From Corallococcus sp. NCRR (GTDB lineage Bacteria > Myxococcota > Myxococcia > Myxococcales > Myxococcaceae): a stretch of DNA of 64,000 nucleotides. The stretch lies in NCBI RefSeq assembly GCF_026965535.1, contig NZ_CP114039.1:3658001-3722000 (forward strand), given 5' to 3'. Numbering within the stretch: position 1 is the first letter of the stretch; each line of letters begins with the position of its first letter. The position numbers and the translations under genes were made by a program. Under the pieces are notes generated by a model. The model did not search any database and had not been told where the DNA came from. It was given only the letters and a program-made list of their open reading frames with translations. This document shows, piece by piece, positions 49,067 to 56,590 of this stretch.

Positions 49067-50021
49067 GGAAGCCCAGCTCGCGCAGGCGCTGTTTGAGGAA
49101 CGCGTCCGCGGTGATGGGCGGGTGGCGCGCGGGGTTGTCCGGCGTCTCCGTCTGCGGCAGCGGCTTCAGGATGCAGTCGGAGAACGGGTGCACGAAGAAG
49201 GGCATCGAGTAGCGCACGGTGTCCTGCTCCGTGCTGGGCGGGTTCACCACCCGGTGCGTGGTGGACGGGATGACGCCGTTCATCACCCGGCTGAGCATGT
49301 CGCCCGAGTCCACGACAATCTGCCCGCGCAGCGTGTCCACGGGAATCCACTCGCCGTCGCGCGTGAGCAGCTCCAGGCCGCCGGCCGTGCCCTCGCACAA
49401 GAGCGTGATGAAGTTGATGTCCTCGTGCTCCGCCGCGCGCACCGCGCCCGGGATGAAGCGGTCCTTCAGCGGCGGGTAATGGATGAGCCGCAGCACGGAG
49501 TTGCCGTCCACCGTCATGTCGCTGAACGTGTTGCGCGCGATGCCCAGGTAGTCCGCCAGCGCCTGGAGCATCACCGTCGCCGCGTCGTCCAGCTCCCGGT
49601 AGAGCGTCAGCGTGTTGTCGCGGAAGGTGGGCACCTCCTCCGGCCAGACGTTGGGGCCGTAGTCGTCACGGTACGGGTGGCCCGCGGGCAGCTCGCGGCC
49701 CACGTGCCAGAACTCCTTCAGGTCCCCCACCTTGCGGTTCTTCGCGTGCTCCTGGCCGAACGCCATGAAGCCCCGCTGCCCCGGACGCTCCGGCACCGCG
49801 TAGCGCGTCTTGGTGGACTCCGGCAGCTGGAAGAAGCGCTCCACGTCCGCGTACGTGCGGCGGATGAGCGCGTCCTCGACGCCGTGGCCCTCCACGGTCA
49901 CGAAGCCGAACTCCTTGAGCGCGTCGCCAAACACCTGGACGAAGCGGGCCCGCTCCTCGGGAGTGCCGGAGCGGTAGTGGGACAGGTTCACGGTGGGGAT
50001 GCGTCGGGCCGAGCGGGACAT
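49059..50021 (-). CDS. 2-oxoglutarate/Fe(II)-dependent dioxygenase (isopenicillin N synthase family)
   Basis: 320 residues. N-terminal DIOX_N domain (G-F-V-T-V-E-G-H-G-V) and C-terminal jelly roll with the facial triad H-x-D...H: A-A-E-H-E-D-I-N-F (H and D) and T-T-H-R-V-V (distal H). The 2-oxoglutarate Arg is in V-R-Y-S-M-P-F-F. All active-site residues are intact. The family oxidises amino acids, flavonoids, gibberellins and peptides; the substrate here is open. Divergent from the kinase gene with a 176-base gap that holds a short direct repeat (TGACAC, 11-base period). Confidence 0.92.
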   Translation of the reverse strand: MSRSARRIPTVNLSHYRSGTPEERARFVQVFGDALKEFGFVTVEGHGVEDALIRRTYADVERFFQLPESTKTRYAVPERPGQRGFMAFGQEHAKNRKVGDLKEFWHVGRELPAGHPYRDDYGPNVWPEEVPTFRDNTLTLYRELDDAATVMLQALADYLGIARNTFSDMTVDGNSVLRLIHYPPLKDRFIPGAVRAAEHEDINFITLLCEGTAGGLELLTRDGEWIPVDTLRGQIVVDSGDMLSRVMNGVIPSTTHRVVNPPSTEQDTVRYSMPFFVHPFSDCILKPLPQTETPDNPARHPPITADAFLKQRLRELGFLK

Positions 50022-50197
50022 GCGCGCATCCTATCCGCGTGACACCTTCCTGACACGTCGCAGTCCGCCGCCCAACCGTCACCCCGGCCCATGGGCGGGG
50101 TGCCCTCCTCACTTTGCGACACCCACCCTTGGCGGCAGTGGATGCCGGGCTTCCGGGATGTGCAGATTGGGCAGGGAATTGGCCAGGGGGGCGCGGT

Positions 50198-52237
50198 ATG
50201 GCCGAAGTCGCGAGGAACGAGCGCACGTGTTCAGCGTGCGGGCGGGGACATGGCGAGGGGACGTCGTGCGACACGCTCGTCCGGGCGGCGGGGGGCGGCC
50301 CGGGCAGGGCCGTGGAGCCGCCGGCCGCCGTGGCCGCGGCGGACGAGGTGGACCCGCTGGTGGGGACCCAGATGGGCAGCTTCCGGCTGGTGCGCCGGGT
50401 GGGCCGGGGCGGCATGGGGTCCGTCTACCTGGCCGAGCACGTGTCCATTGGCAGCCGCGTGGCGGTGAAGGTGCTCCACGAACACCTGACGCGCTACCCG
50501 GAGCTGGTGCAGCGCTTCCACGCCGAGGCCCGGGCGGTGAACCTCATCGGGCACGAGAACATCGTCAGCATCTTCGACCTCAACGCCTCCGCGCCCCGGC
50601 CGTACCTCATCATGGAGTTCCTGGAGGGGGCGCCCCTGTCGGCGTGGGTGGGGACGCCCATGTCCGCCGGGGCGGTGGTGCCCATGCTGATGCAGGTGTG
50701 TGACGCGCTGCATGCGGCGCACGCGCGGGGCATCGTCCACCGCGACCTGAAGCCGGACAACATCTTCCTGGTGAAGCGCGGGCGGGGGATGCCGTTCGTG
50801 AAGGTGCTCGACTTCGGCATCGCGAAGCTGGTGGACGCGAGCATGCCGGAGACGGTGGCGGGCATCATCGTGGGCACGCCGGAGTACATGGCCCCGGAGC
50901 AGTCCCTGAGCCGGCGCCTGGACGGCCGCGCGGACCTGTACGCGGTGGGCGTCATCGCCTACCAGCTGCTTACCGGGCGGCTGCCCTTCCCCGACGAGGG
51001 GCTCACCGCCCAGCTCGTGGCGCACCAGACGCGCACGCCTCCGGCCCCGCGCTCCATCTGCCCCTCGGTGCCGCCCGCGCTGGAGGCGGTGGTGCTGCGC
51101 GCGCTGGCGAAGACGCCGGAGGAGCGCTTCCCCCACGCGCTCGCCCTGCGGGCCGCGTTGGAGCAGGCGATCGCCACGCGGCCTCCGTCGCCGCGCGCGG
51201 CCGTGGGCGGTCCCCGTCCCGTGCAGGGCGGGGGCTCCCCGGGGACCCCCGTCACGGCGCCCCGGCGCACCCCGCCGCTGGCCCCGCCGGGCGCGTCCGG
51301 GGGAAAGACGCTCCCGTTGCCCGTGCAGGTGGTGCTGCAGCCGGGCGCGCAGCCCCGGGCCTTCACGGGGTCGGACCTGTCGCGCGGCGGGGTGTTCCTG
51401 CACGCCACGGGGGAGCTGCCCCCGCTGTTCGCCCAGGTCCAGGTGGTGCTGCCGCTGTCCACCGGGCCGCTGTCCGTCTCGTGTGAGGTGGTGCGCCACG
51501 TCTCCCCCGAGCAGGCCCAGGCCTGGAGCATGCGCCCGGGCTTCGGCGTGCAGTTCGTCGCGCCGTCCGCCGCGCTGAAGGCCCGCGTGGAGCAGCACCT
51601 CGCGGGCGCCACCGCCTCTCCGCCCCCCGCGCCCCGGGAGCTCCCAGACGACGCCGAGGCCGAGCGCGTCCTGGCGATGTGGCGCGGACAGCTGGCGGGG
51701 GAGGGCACGCACTACACGGTGCTGGGGCTTTCACCGGACGTGGAGCTGGAGTCCGCGCGAGAGCGGGCGCGCGAGCTGTGGGGCGCCCTGTCCGCGCTGC
51801 GGCAGCGGCCCCTGTCGCGCGGACAGCGCTCGCGCCTGGAGTCCATGCTGATCCGCGTGAGGGACGCGGGCGACACCCTGGGCATGCCGATGCGCCGGGC
51901 CCGCTACGACGCCCGGCTGGGCAATGCCCGGGGCGTGGCGCGGTGCCTGGAGGCGGGCCTCACCGCCGTCCAGGCGGAGGCCCTTCGCCGCGAGTACCTG
52001 GCCGAGCAGCCCCGGGCGGTGGGCACCGCGCGGGTGCACTTCCTCACCGGCAACGCGCTGGAGCGCGACGGCCAGCTCCAGCGGGCGCTGGAGTCCTACG
52101 AGCGGGGCCTGGCGCTGGACCCCCTGGAGTGGGAGTACCACCAGCGCCGCCGGGTGGTGGACCGGGCGCTGGGCGCGCGCCTGTCGGGGGCCCGAAATGA
52201 AAGAGCCCGATTCCCTGGGGAGGGAACCGGGCCCTGA
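50198..52237 (+). CDS. Ser/Thr protein kinase with PilZ-like, J-like and TPR-like domains
   Basis: 679 residues. A Cys cluster (C-S-A-C, then C about ten residues later) opens the chain. The eukaryotic-like kinase has G-R-G-G-M-G-S-V-Y, V-A-V-K-V-L, H-R-D-L-K-P-D-N and D-F-G-I-A-K: all catalytic residues present. A Pro-rich linker is followed by a PilZ-like domain (about residues 370-465; D-L-S-R-G-G-V-F-L-H and G-F-G-V-Q-F). Then comes a degenerate J-like segment (Y-T-V-L-G-L ... R-Y-D-A-R-L-G) without H-P-D and one TPR-like unit. No transmembrane helix, so a cytosolic kinase, perhaps one reading c-di-GMP. The ATG at 50198 starts M-A-E-V-A-R; a longer frame begins at 50114. The stop lies inside a terminator dyad. 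Confidence 0.93.
   Translation: MAEVARNERTCSACGRGHGEGTSCDTLVRAAGGGPGRAVEPPAAVAAADEVDPLVGTQMGSFRLVRRVGRGGMGSVYLAEHVSIGSRVAVKVLHEHLTRYPELVQRFHAEARAVNLIGHENIVSIFDLNASAPRPYLIMEFLEGAPLSAWVGTPMSAGAVVPMLMQVCDALHAAHARGIVHRDLKPDNIFLVKRGRGMPFVKVLDFGIAKLVDASMPETVAGIIVGTPEYMAPEQSLSRRLDGRADLYAVGVIAYQLLTGRLPFPDEGLTAQLVAHQTRTPPAPRSICPSVPPALEAVVLRALAKTPEERFPHALALRAALEQAIATRPPSPRAAVGGPRPVQGGGSPGTPVTAPRRTPPLAPPGASGGKTLPLPVQVVLQPGAQPRAFTGSDLSRGGVFLHATGELPPLFAQVQVVLPLSTGPLSVSCEVVRHVSPEQAQAWSMRPGFGVQFVAPSAALKARVEQHLAGATASPPPAPRELPDDAEAERVLAMWRGQLAGEGTHYTVLGLSPDVELESARERARELWGALSALRQRPLSRGQRSRLESMLIRVRDAGDTLGMPMRRARYDARLGNARGVARCLEAGLTAVQAEALRREYLAEQPRAVGTARVHFLTGNALERDGQLQRALESYERGLALDPLEWEYHQRRRVVDRALGARLSGARNERARFPGEGTGP
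52196..52234 (-). terminator. terminator overlapping the kinase stop codon
   Basis: GCCCGATTCCCT (52205-52216) and AGGGAACCGGGC (52221-52232) pair around GGGG. The one mismatch becomes a G-U pair in minus-strand RNA, and there the stem is followed by TCTTTCATTT. It would end the leftward lipoprotein transcript and may also serve the kinase gene, whose last codons encode it. Confidence 0.7.
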
Positions 52238-52269
52238 GTCCACGGCCAGGGGCCGCGGGGAGGCGACGA

Positions 52270-52644
52270 CTAGCCGCCGATGGAGGCCGCGCAGGCGGCG
52301 CTCACGGAGCCGCCCTTGGCGGAGCAGGACAGGATGTCCGACAGGATGCGCTGCTGCTCGGTGGTGGACTTGTCGGAGCAGCTCTTCACGTCCTCGATGC
52401 AGTCGAGGGCCGCGTCCAGCTTGTCCTTGTCGTCGTCGGAGCAGTCCTCGAGGGCCTCCTTGCAGGCGTCGCGCTCGGCGTCCGTGATCTCGTCATCGGT
52501 GCCGCTGGTGTCGAAGCCACACTCCTCGAACTTGGAGGAAAGGTCCTTGGCCAGGTCCTCGTTGCGATCGCAGTAGTCGCCGCCGCCGCAAGCGGTGAGC
52601 GTGAGCGAAGCCATGGCCGCCAGACCGAAAAGGATCTTCTTCAT
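52270..52644 (-). CDS. small acidic Cys-rich lipoprotein
   Basis: 124 residues with lipobox L-T-L-T-A-C and then about 105 residues carrying eight further Cys (C-D, C-G-F, C-K, C-S, C-I, C-S-D, C-S-A, C-A) and many D and E. Cys spacing suggests disulfides, so a periplasmic or surface location. The ATG at 52644 follows GGGGAG. No known family. Similar small Cys-rich lipoproteins abound in myxobacteria; function unknown. Confidence 0.85.
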   Translation of the reverse strand: MKKILFGLAAMASLTLTACGGGDYCDRNEDLAKDLSSKFEECGFDTSGTDDEITDAERDACKEALEDCSDDDKDKLDAALDCIEDVKSCSDKSTTEQQRILSDILSCSAKGGSVSAACAASIGG

Positions 52645-52795
52645 GATGGTTCTCCCCCTCAGGGATGAGGTACAGGTGGAAAGCAAGCGGCGCGCATCCT
52701 AGCGAGCGCTCCGTTGCGGTCCAGTGGACTTTATTCCGGGAATTCTATTCAAAAGCAAATAGGGAGCTGAGGGGCGGGCTGATCCGCCAACTGCC

Positions 52796-52824
52796 TTGAC
52801 TCCCCCCCGGGATTCTCGTAAGTC
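52796..52824 (+). promoter_or_regulatory. candidate promoter of rplU-rpmA-obgE
   Basis: TTGACT (52796-52801), 17-base spacer, TAAGTC (52819-52824), about 95 bases upstream of rplU. The -35 is good, the -10 poor. The rest of the 52645-52917 gap holds no gene. Confidence 0.4.
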
Positions 52825-52917
52825 CCGCCGTCTTTTAGCGCGCCGGCCGGTCCTCCGTCCGAAATGCGCGTTGGATTCCATGGGTTGAAGCAACCCGAAG
52901 CTGACAGGGGTTCGACG

Positions 52918-53226
52918 ATGTACGCAGTCATTCGCACGGGCGGAAAGCAGTACCGCGTCGCCGAGGGCGACGTTGTCCGGATCGAGAAGATCGCCGGTGA
53001 TATCGGCGCTGAGGTCTCGTTCACCGAGGTCCTCCTGCTGGGCGGCTCCGAGAGCCCGAAGGTGGGCCAGCCGACGGTGGCGGGCGCGAAGGTCGTGGGC
53101 AAGGTGCTGGCGCAGGACAAGCACCGCCGCGTCCTGCACTTCCGGAAGGAGAAGGAAGGCTGGACCCGCCGCCGTGGCCACCGCCAGCCGTACACCGAGG
53201 TGAAGGTCACCTCGATCTCCGGCTAG
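52918..53226 (+). CDS. rplU: 50S ribosomal protein L21
   Basis: 102 residues; binds 23S rRNA in the large subunit. It has [18 protein letters not shown] at the N-terminus and [11 protein letters not shown] in the middle. The ATG at 52918 gives the conserved start; an ATG at 52864 would add 18 residues. First of the conserved rplU-rpmA-obgE cluster. Confidence 0.98.
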   Translation: MYAVIRTGGKQYRVAEGDVVRIEKIAGDIGAEVSFTEVLLLGGSESPKVGQPTVAGAKVVGKVLAQDKHRRVLHFRKEKEGWTRRRGHRQPYTEVKVTSISG

Positions 53227-53272
53227 TCGTCTTTCCGGGCATTCCCCACACGAACTTCAAGGAGCAGGTGTC

Positions 53273-53548
53273 ATGGCCCATAAAAAAGGTCAGGGTTCTT
53301 CGCGCAACGGGCGTGATTCCAACCCGCAGTACCGTGGCGTGAAGGTGTACGGCGGTGAGACCATCACGGCGGGCAGCATCCTCGTCCGTCAGGTCGGCAC
53401 GGTCATCCACCCGGGCACGAACGTGAAGCTCGGTCGCGACTTCACCCTCTTCTCGACGGTGGACGGCGTGGTGAAGTACGAGCGCCTCGGCCGCGACAAG
53501 AAGAAGGTGTCCGTGTACCCGGCCGCCGCCGAGCAGGCGAGCGCCTAG
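53273..53548 (+). CDS. rpmA: 50S ribosomal protein L27
   Basis: 91 residues. It begins [16 protein letters not shown]; the N-terminal tail reaches the peptidyl transferase centre. No N-terminal cleavage extension of the Firmicutes type is present. Shine-Dalgarno AAGGAG about ten bases upstream. Forty-six bases after rplU. Confidence 0.98.
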   Translation: MAHKKGQGSSRNGRDSNPQYRGVKVYGGETITAGSILVRQVGTVIHPGTNVKLGRDFTLFSTVDGVVKYERLGRDKKKVSVYPAAAEQASA

Positions 53549-53675
53549 TCAGTGGCCCCGGGGCGACCCGGGGCATGGCTTACCGAGCGGGTCGTTCCCG
53601 GTCCTTCCGTTCCCGTCGGGAATGGGGGATGCGAGGACGGCCCGCTTTGTGTTTTTCCAGGAGGGCGTTGGCCCC

Positions 53676-55013
53676 ATGAAGTTCGTCGACGAAGTACGCA
53701 TCTACGTGAAGGCGGGAGACGGCGGGAACGGCGCCGTGGCCTTCCGGCGTGAGAAGTTCATCGAGCGCGGCGGCCCCAACGGCGGGGACGGCGGCAATGG
53801 CGGCTCCGTGGTGTTCGTGGCGAACCCGCAGCTGACCACGCTCCTGGACTACCGCTACCAGCAGCACCACCGCGCCAAGAGCGGCGAGCACGGCATGGGC
53901 AGCGACTGCAACGGCCATGGCGCCGAGGACCTGGTCCTCCAGGTGCCGGTGGGCACGCTGATCCGCAACGAGCAGACGGGTGAGCTGCTGGTGGACCTGA
54001 GCGACCCGGGCCAGCAGTTCGTGGCGGCCAAGGGCGGCCGGGGCGGCCTGGGCAACATGAACTTCGCCACCTCCACGCGCCAGACGCCGCGCTTCGCGCA
54101 GGACGGCGGAAAGGGTGAGGAGATCACCCTGCGGCTGGAGCTGAAGCTGCTGGCGGACGTGGGCCTGCTGGGCTTCCCCAACGCGGGCAAGAGCACGTTC
54201 ATCTCGCGGGTGAGCCGGGCTCGGCCGAAGGTGGCGGACTACCCGTTCACCACGCTGGTGCCGAACCTGGGCATGGTCCAGTACAAGGACAGCCTGTCCT
54301 TCGTGATGGCGGACATCCCCGGCATCATCGAGGGCGCCAGCGAGGGCGTGGGCCTGGGCCACCAGTTCCTGCGCCACGTGGAGCGCTGCAAGGTGCTGGT
54401 GCACCTCATCGACATGGGCGCCGAGGGCGAGGGCCGCAAGCCGCTGGACGACTTCAACATCCTGAACACCGAGCTGAAGAAGTACAGCGCGGAGCTGGCC
54501 AGCAAGCCGCAGGTGGTGGCCGCCAACAAGCTGGACCTGACCGAGGGCCGCGACCGGCTGGGGCCCTTCACGGAGGCGCTGCGCCGCCGGGGCATCCGCG
54601 TGTACCCGGTGTCCTGCGCCACGGGCGAAGGCATGCAGCCCCTGATGGACGCGGTGGCGGAGGTGCTCTTCACCGGCCGCACCGACAAGATCCACGTCGA
54701 GATGCCGGCGAAGAAGTCCGCCTCCAAGGCGTCCGCCAAGAAGGCTCCGGCCAGGAAGGCTCCGGCCAAGAAGGCGGGGGCCAGGGCCGCCGTGAAGAAG
54801 GCTCCTGCGAAGAAGGCCGCGAAGCAGGCGGCGCGCAAGGCTCCTGCGAAGAAGGCCGCCGCGAAGAAGGCTCCTGCGAAGAAGGCCGTCGCGAAGAAGA
54901 CCTCGCGCAAGCCGGTGGCGAAGAAGGCCGCCCGCAAGGCACCGGTGAAGAAGGCCCCGGCGAAGAAGGCCGCCCGGAAGTCCCCGGCGAAGAAGTCCGG
55001 CGGGAGGCGCTGA
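53676..55013 (+). CDS. obgE: GTPase Obg/CgtA with a histone-H1-like tail
   Basis: A large-subunit assembly and stress-signalling GTPase. 445 residues. The glycine-rich Obg fold (residues about 1-158) is followed by the G domain with P-loop G-F-P-N-A-G-K-S-T, G3 D-I-P-G-I and G4 A-N-K-L-D. From about residue 345 the last 100 residues are almost only K, A, P, R and S in K-K-A-P-A-K-K units, like histone H1-type tails. This is not a normal Obg C-terminus. The ATG at 53676 starts M-K-F-V-D-E-V-R-I-Y. Five bases before trmH. Confidence 0.96.
   Translation: MKFVDEVRIYVKAGDGGNGAVAFRREKFIERGGPNGGDGGNGGSVVFVANPQLTTLLDYRYQQHHRAKSGEHGMGSDCNGHGAEDLVLQVPVGTLIRNEQTGELLVDLSDPGQQFVAAKGGRGGLGNMNFATSTRQTPRFAQDGGKGEEITLRLELKLLADVGLLGFPNAGKSTFISRVSRARPKVADYPFTTLVPNLGMVQYKDSLSFVMADIPGIIEGASEGVGLGHQFLRHVERCKVLVHLIDMGAEGEGRKPLDDFNILNTELKKYSAELASKPQVVAANKLDLTEGRDRLGPFTEALRRRGIRVYPVSCATGEGMQPLMDAVAEVLFTGRTDKIHVEMPAKKSASKASAKKAPARKAPAKKAGARAAVKKAPAKKAAKQAARKAPAKKAAAKKAPAKKAVAKKTSRKPVAKKAARKAPVKKAPAKKAARKSPAKKSGGRR
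54700..55010 (+). repeat. coding repeats in the obgE tail
   Basis: Imperfect tandem copies of a unit close to GCTCCTGCGAAGAAGGCC and its variants, encoding A-P-A-K-K-A. DNA copies are near-identical at about 54800-54900, which points to recent slippage or unequal exchange. Confidence 0.7.
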
Positions 55014-55017
55014 GCCG

Positions 55018-55701
55018 ATGGCTGGTGGAGGCCCCCGCTACGAGAAGTTCGAGCGCGACGTCGTCGAGCCGGAGCAGTTCCTGCTCGACGTGCGGAAGGA
55101 GAAGATCGACCGCGTCGTCAGCCAGCGCACGCGCAACTTCGTGGTGGTGCTCGACCGGCTGGAGGACAACTTCAACATGGCCGCGGTGCTGCGCACCTGC
55201 GAGTCCATGGGCGTGCAGGAGGTGCACGTCGTCATCAACCCGGAAGCGCCCTTCATCCCCAACTCGCGGGTGGCCCAGGGCTGCGACAAGTGGTTGGACG
55301 TGCACCTCTACAAGACGTTCGCGGAGTGCCGCGAGCACCTGAAGGGGCGGGGCTTCAGCCTCTACGCGTCGGCGCTGCGCGAGGGGGCCACCAACCTCTA
55401 CAGCCTGCGCTTCGACACGAAGTTCGCCATGGTGTTCGGCAACGAGCGCTACGGCGTGAGCGACGACGTGCTCACCGGCGTGGACGGCACCTTCTGGGTG
55501 CCCATGAAGGGCTTCAGCCAGAGCCTGAACATCTCCGCCGCCGCGTCCGCCAGCATCACCCGGGCGGTCGCCTGGCGGGACGAGCACCTGGCGGGGGGCT
55601 CCGGGGACCTGACGCCCACCGAGGCCCAGGAGCTGCGGGAGCGCTTCTACCTGCTGGGCGTGAAGCAGCGGAAGCGTCTGGTCAAAGCCACACAGCGGTG
55701 A
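55018..55701 (+). CDS. trmH: TrmH-family tRNA/rRNA 2'-O-methyltransferase
   Basis: 227 residues with the SPOUT knot motifs: N-F-V-V-V-L-D-R-L-E-D-N-F-N-M-A-A-V (motif 1, Arg/Asn), F-G-N-E-R-Y-G-V-S (motif 2) and V-P-M-K-G-F-S-Q-S-L-N-I-S-A-A (motif 3). This combination is typical of TrmH, which methylates G18 of tRNA, but related enzymes act on rRNA. It starts five bases after obgE with GGGAGG upstream. Confidence 0.93.
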   Translation: MAGGGPRYEKFERDVVEPEQFLLDVRKEKIDRVVSQRTRNFVVVLDRLEDNFNMAAVLRTCESMGVQEVHVVINPEAPFIPNSRVAQGCDKWLDVHLYKTFAECREHLKGRGFSLYASALREGATNLYSLRFDTKFAMVFGNERYGVSDDVLTGVDGTFWVPMKGFSQSLNISAAASASITRAVAWRDEHLAGGSGDLTPTEAQELRERFYLLGVKQRKRLVKATQR

Positions 55702-55783
55702 ATGCCGGCCCCCCGGGGGCCGTCCGGATGCGGTAGATGGACCCTGCGGGCGCCTTGGGGTGCCCGCTCCGGAGGCGCACGCC

Positions 55784-56575
55784 ATGTTGCTGGAATCCCT
55801 GCTCTTCACGCTCCTCACGCAGGCCCCCACCACCGCGCCCGCGCCGAAGCCCGCGGCAGCCGCCAAGGCCCCCGCCGCCGCTCCCAAGGATGCCGGCACG
55901 GCCGCCATGCCCCCTTCGGCGAAGCAGGGCGACGCGAGCGTCGCCGCCAATGACACGAAGCCCGCTCCGAAGCCGATGGCGCCCGAGGTGAAGACGCTCG
56001 TGGACCGGATGCAGGCCTTCTACGAGAAGACGGGCGACTTCAAGGCGGGCTTCAAGCAGGACTACAAGTACAAGGCCTTCCGCCGCACGCAGACGTCCAC
56101 GGGCACGGTGACCTACAAGAAGCCGGGCCTGATGCGCTGGGAGTACGAGAACCCGTCCAAGCGGACGTTCGTGCTCGCGGGCAACAAGGTCTACATGCAC
56201 GACCCGGAGGCGCAGACGCTGTCGGTGGCGGCCATGGACACCAGCCAGCTGTCCGCGTCCGTGACGTTCCTCTTCGGCCAGGGGAAGCTGGCGGACGAGT
56301 TCGCCATCACCAAGGGCGCCTGCAAGGACTGCAAGGGCACGCTGCTGGTGCTGGATCCGCTGAAGAACGAGCCGCGCTTCCGCCAGGTGCGCCTGGAGGT
56401 GGACCCCTCGACGGCGCAGGTGCTCAAGAGCACGGTGGTGGATCCGGACGGCAGTGAGAACACCATCGCCTTCCTGGACCTGAAGACGAACGTGGGCATC
56501 TCCGCGGACAGCTTCAAGCTGAACCCGCCCGAGGGCACCCGCGTGGACGACTTCACCAAGAAGGCACAGCAGTAG
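55784..56575 (+). CDS. lolA: LolA-like outer-membrane lipoprotein carrier
   Basis: 263 residues. After a hydrophobic N-terminus (M-L-L-E-S-L-L-F-T-L-L) and a Pro/Ala/Lys-rich spacer (about 20-65) comes the LolA half-barrel: F-K-A-G-F-K-Q-D-Y-K-Y-K, Y-K-K-P-G-L-M-R-W-E-Y-E-N-P and a D-P-S-T-A-Q-V-L-K-S segment. Carries lipoproteins across the periplasm. The signal peptide is weak and has no clear cleavage site, so it may stay membrane-tethered. Shine-Dalgarno GGAGG about ten bases upstream of the ATG at 55784. Confidence 0.88.
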   Translation: MLLESLLFTLLTQAPTTAPAPKPAAAAKAPAAAPKDAGTAAMPPSAKQGDASVAANDTKPAPKPMAPEVKTLVDRMQAFYEKTGDFKAGFKQDYKYKAFRRTQTSTGTVTYKKPGLMRWEYENPSKRTFVLAGNKVYMHDPEAQTLSVAAMDTSQLSASVTFLFGQGKLADEFAITKGACKDCKGTLLVLDPLKNEPRFRQVRLEVDPSTAQVLKSTVVDPDGSENTIAFLDLKTNVGISADSFKLNPPEGTRVDDFTKKAQQ

Positions 56576-56590
56576 GACGGCCTGCCCTCC

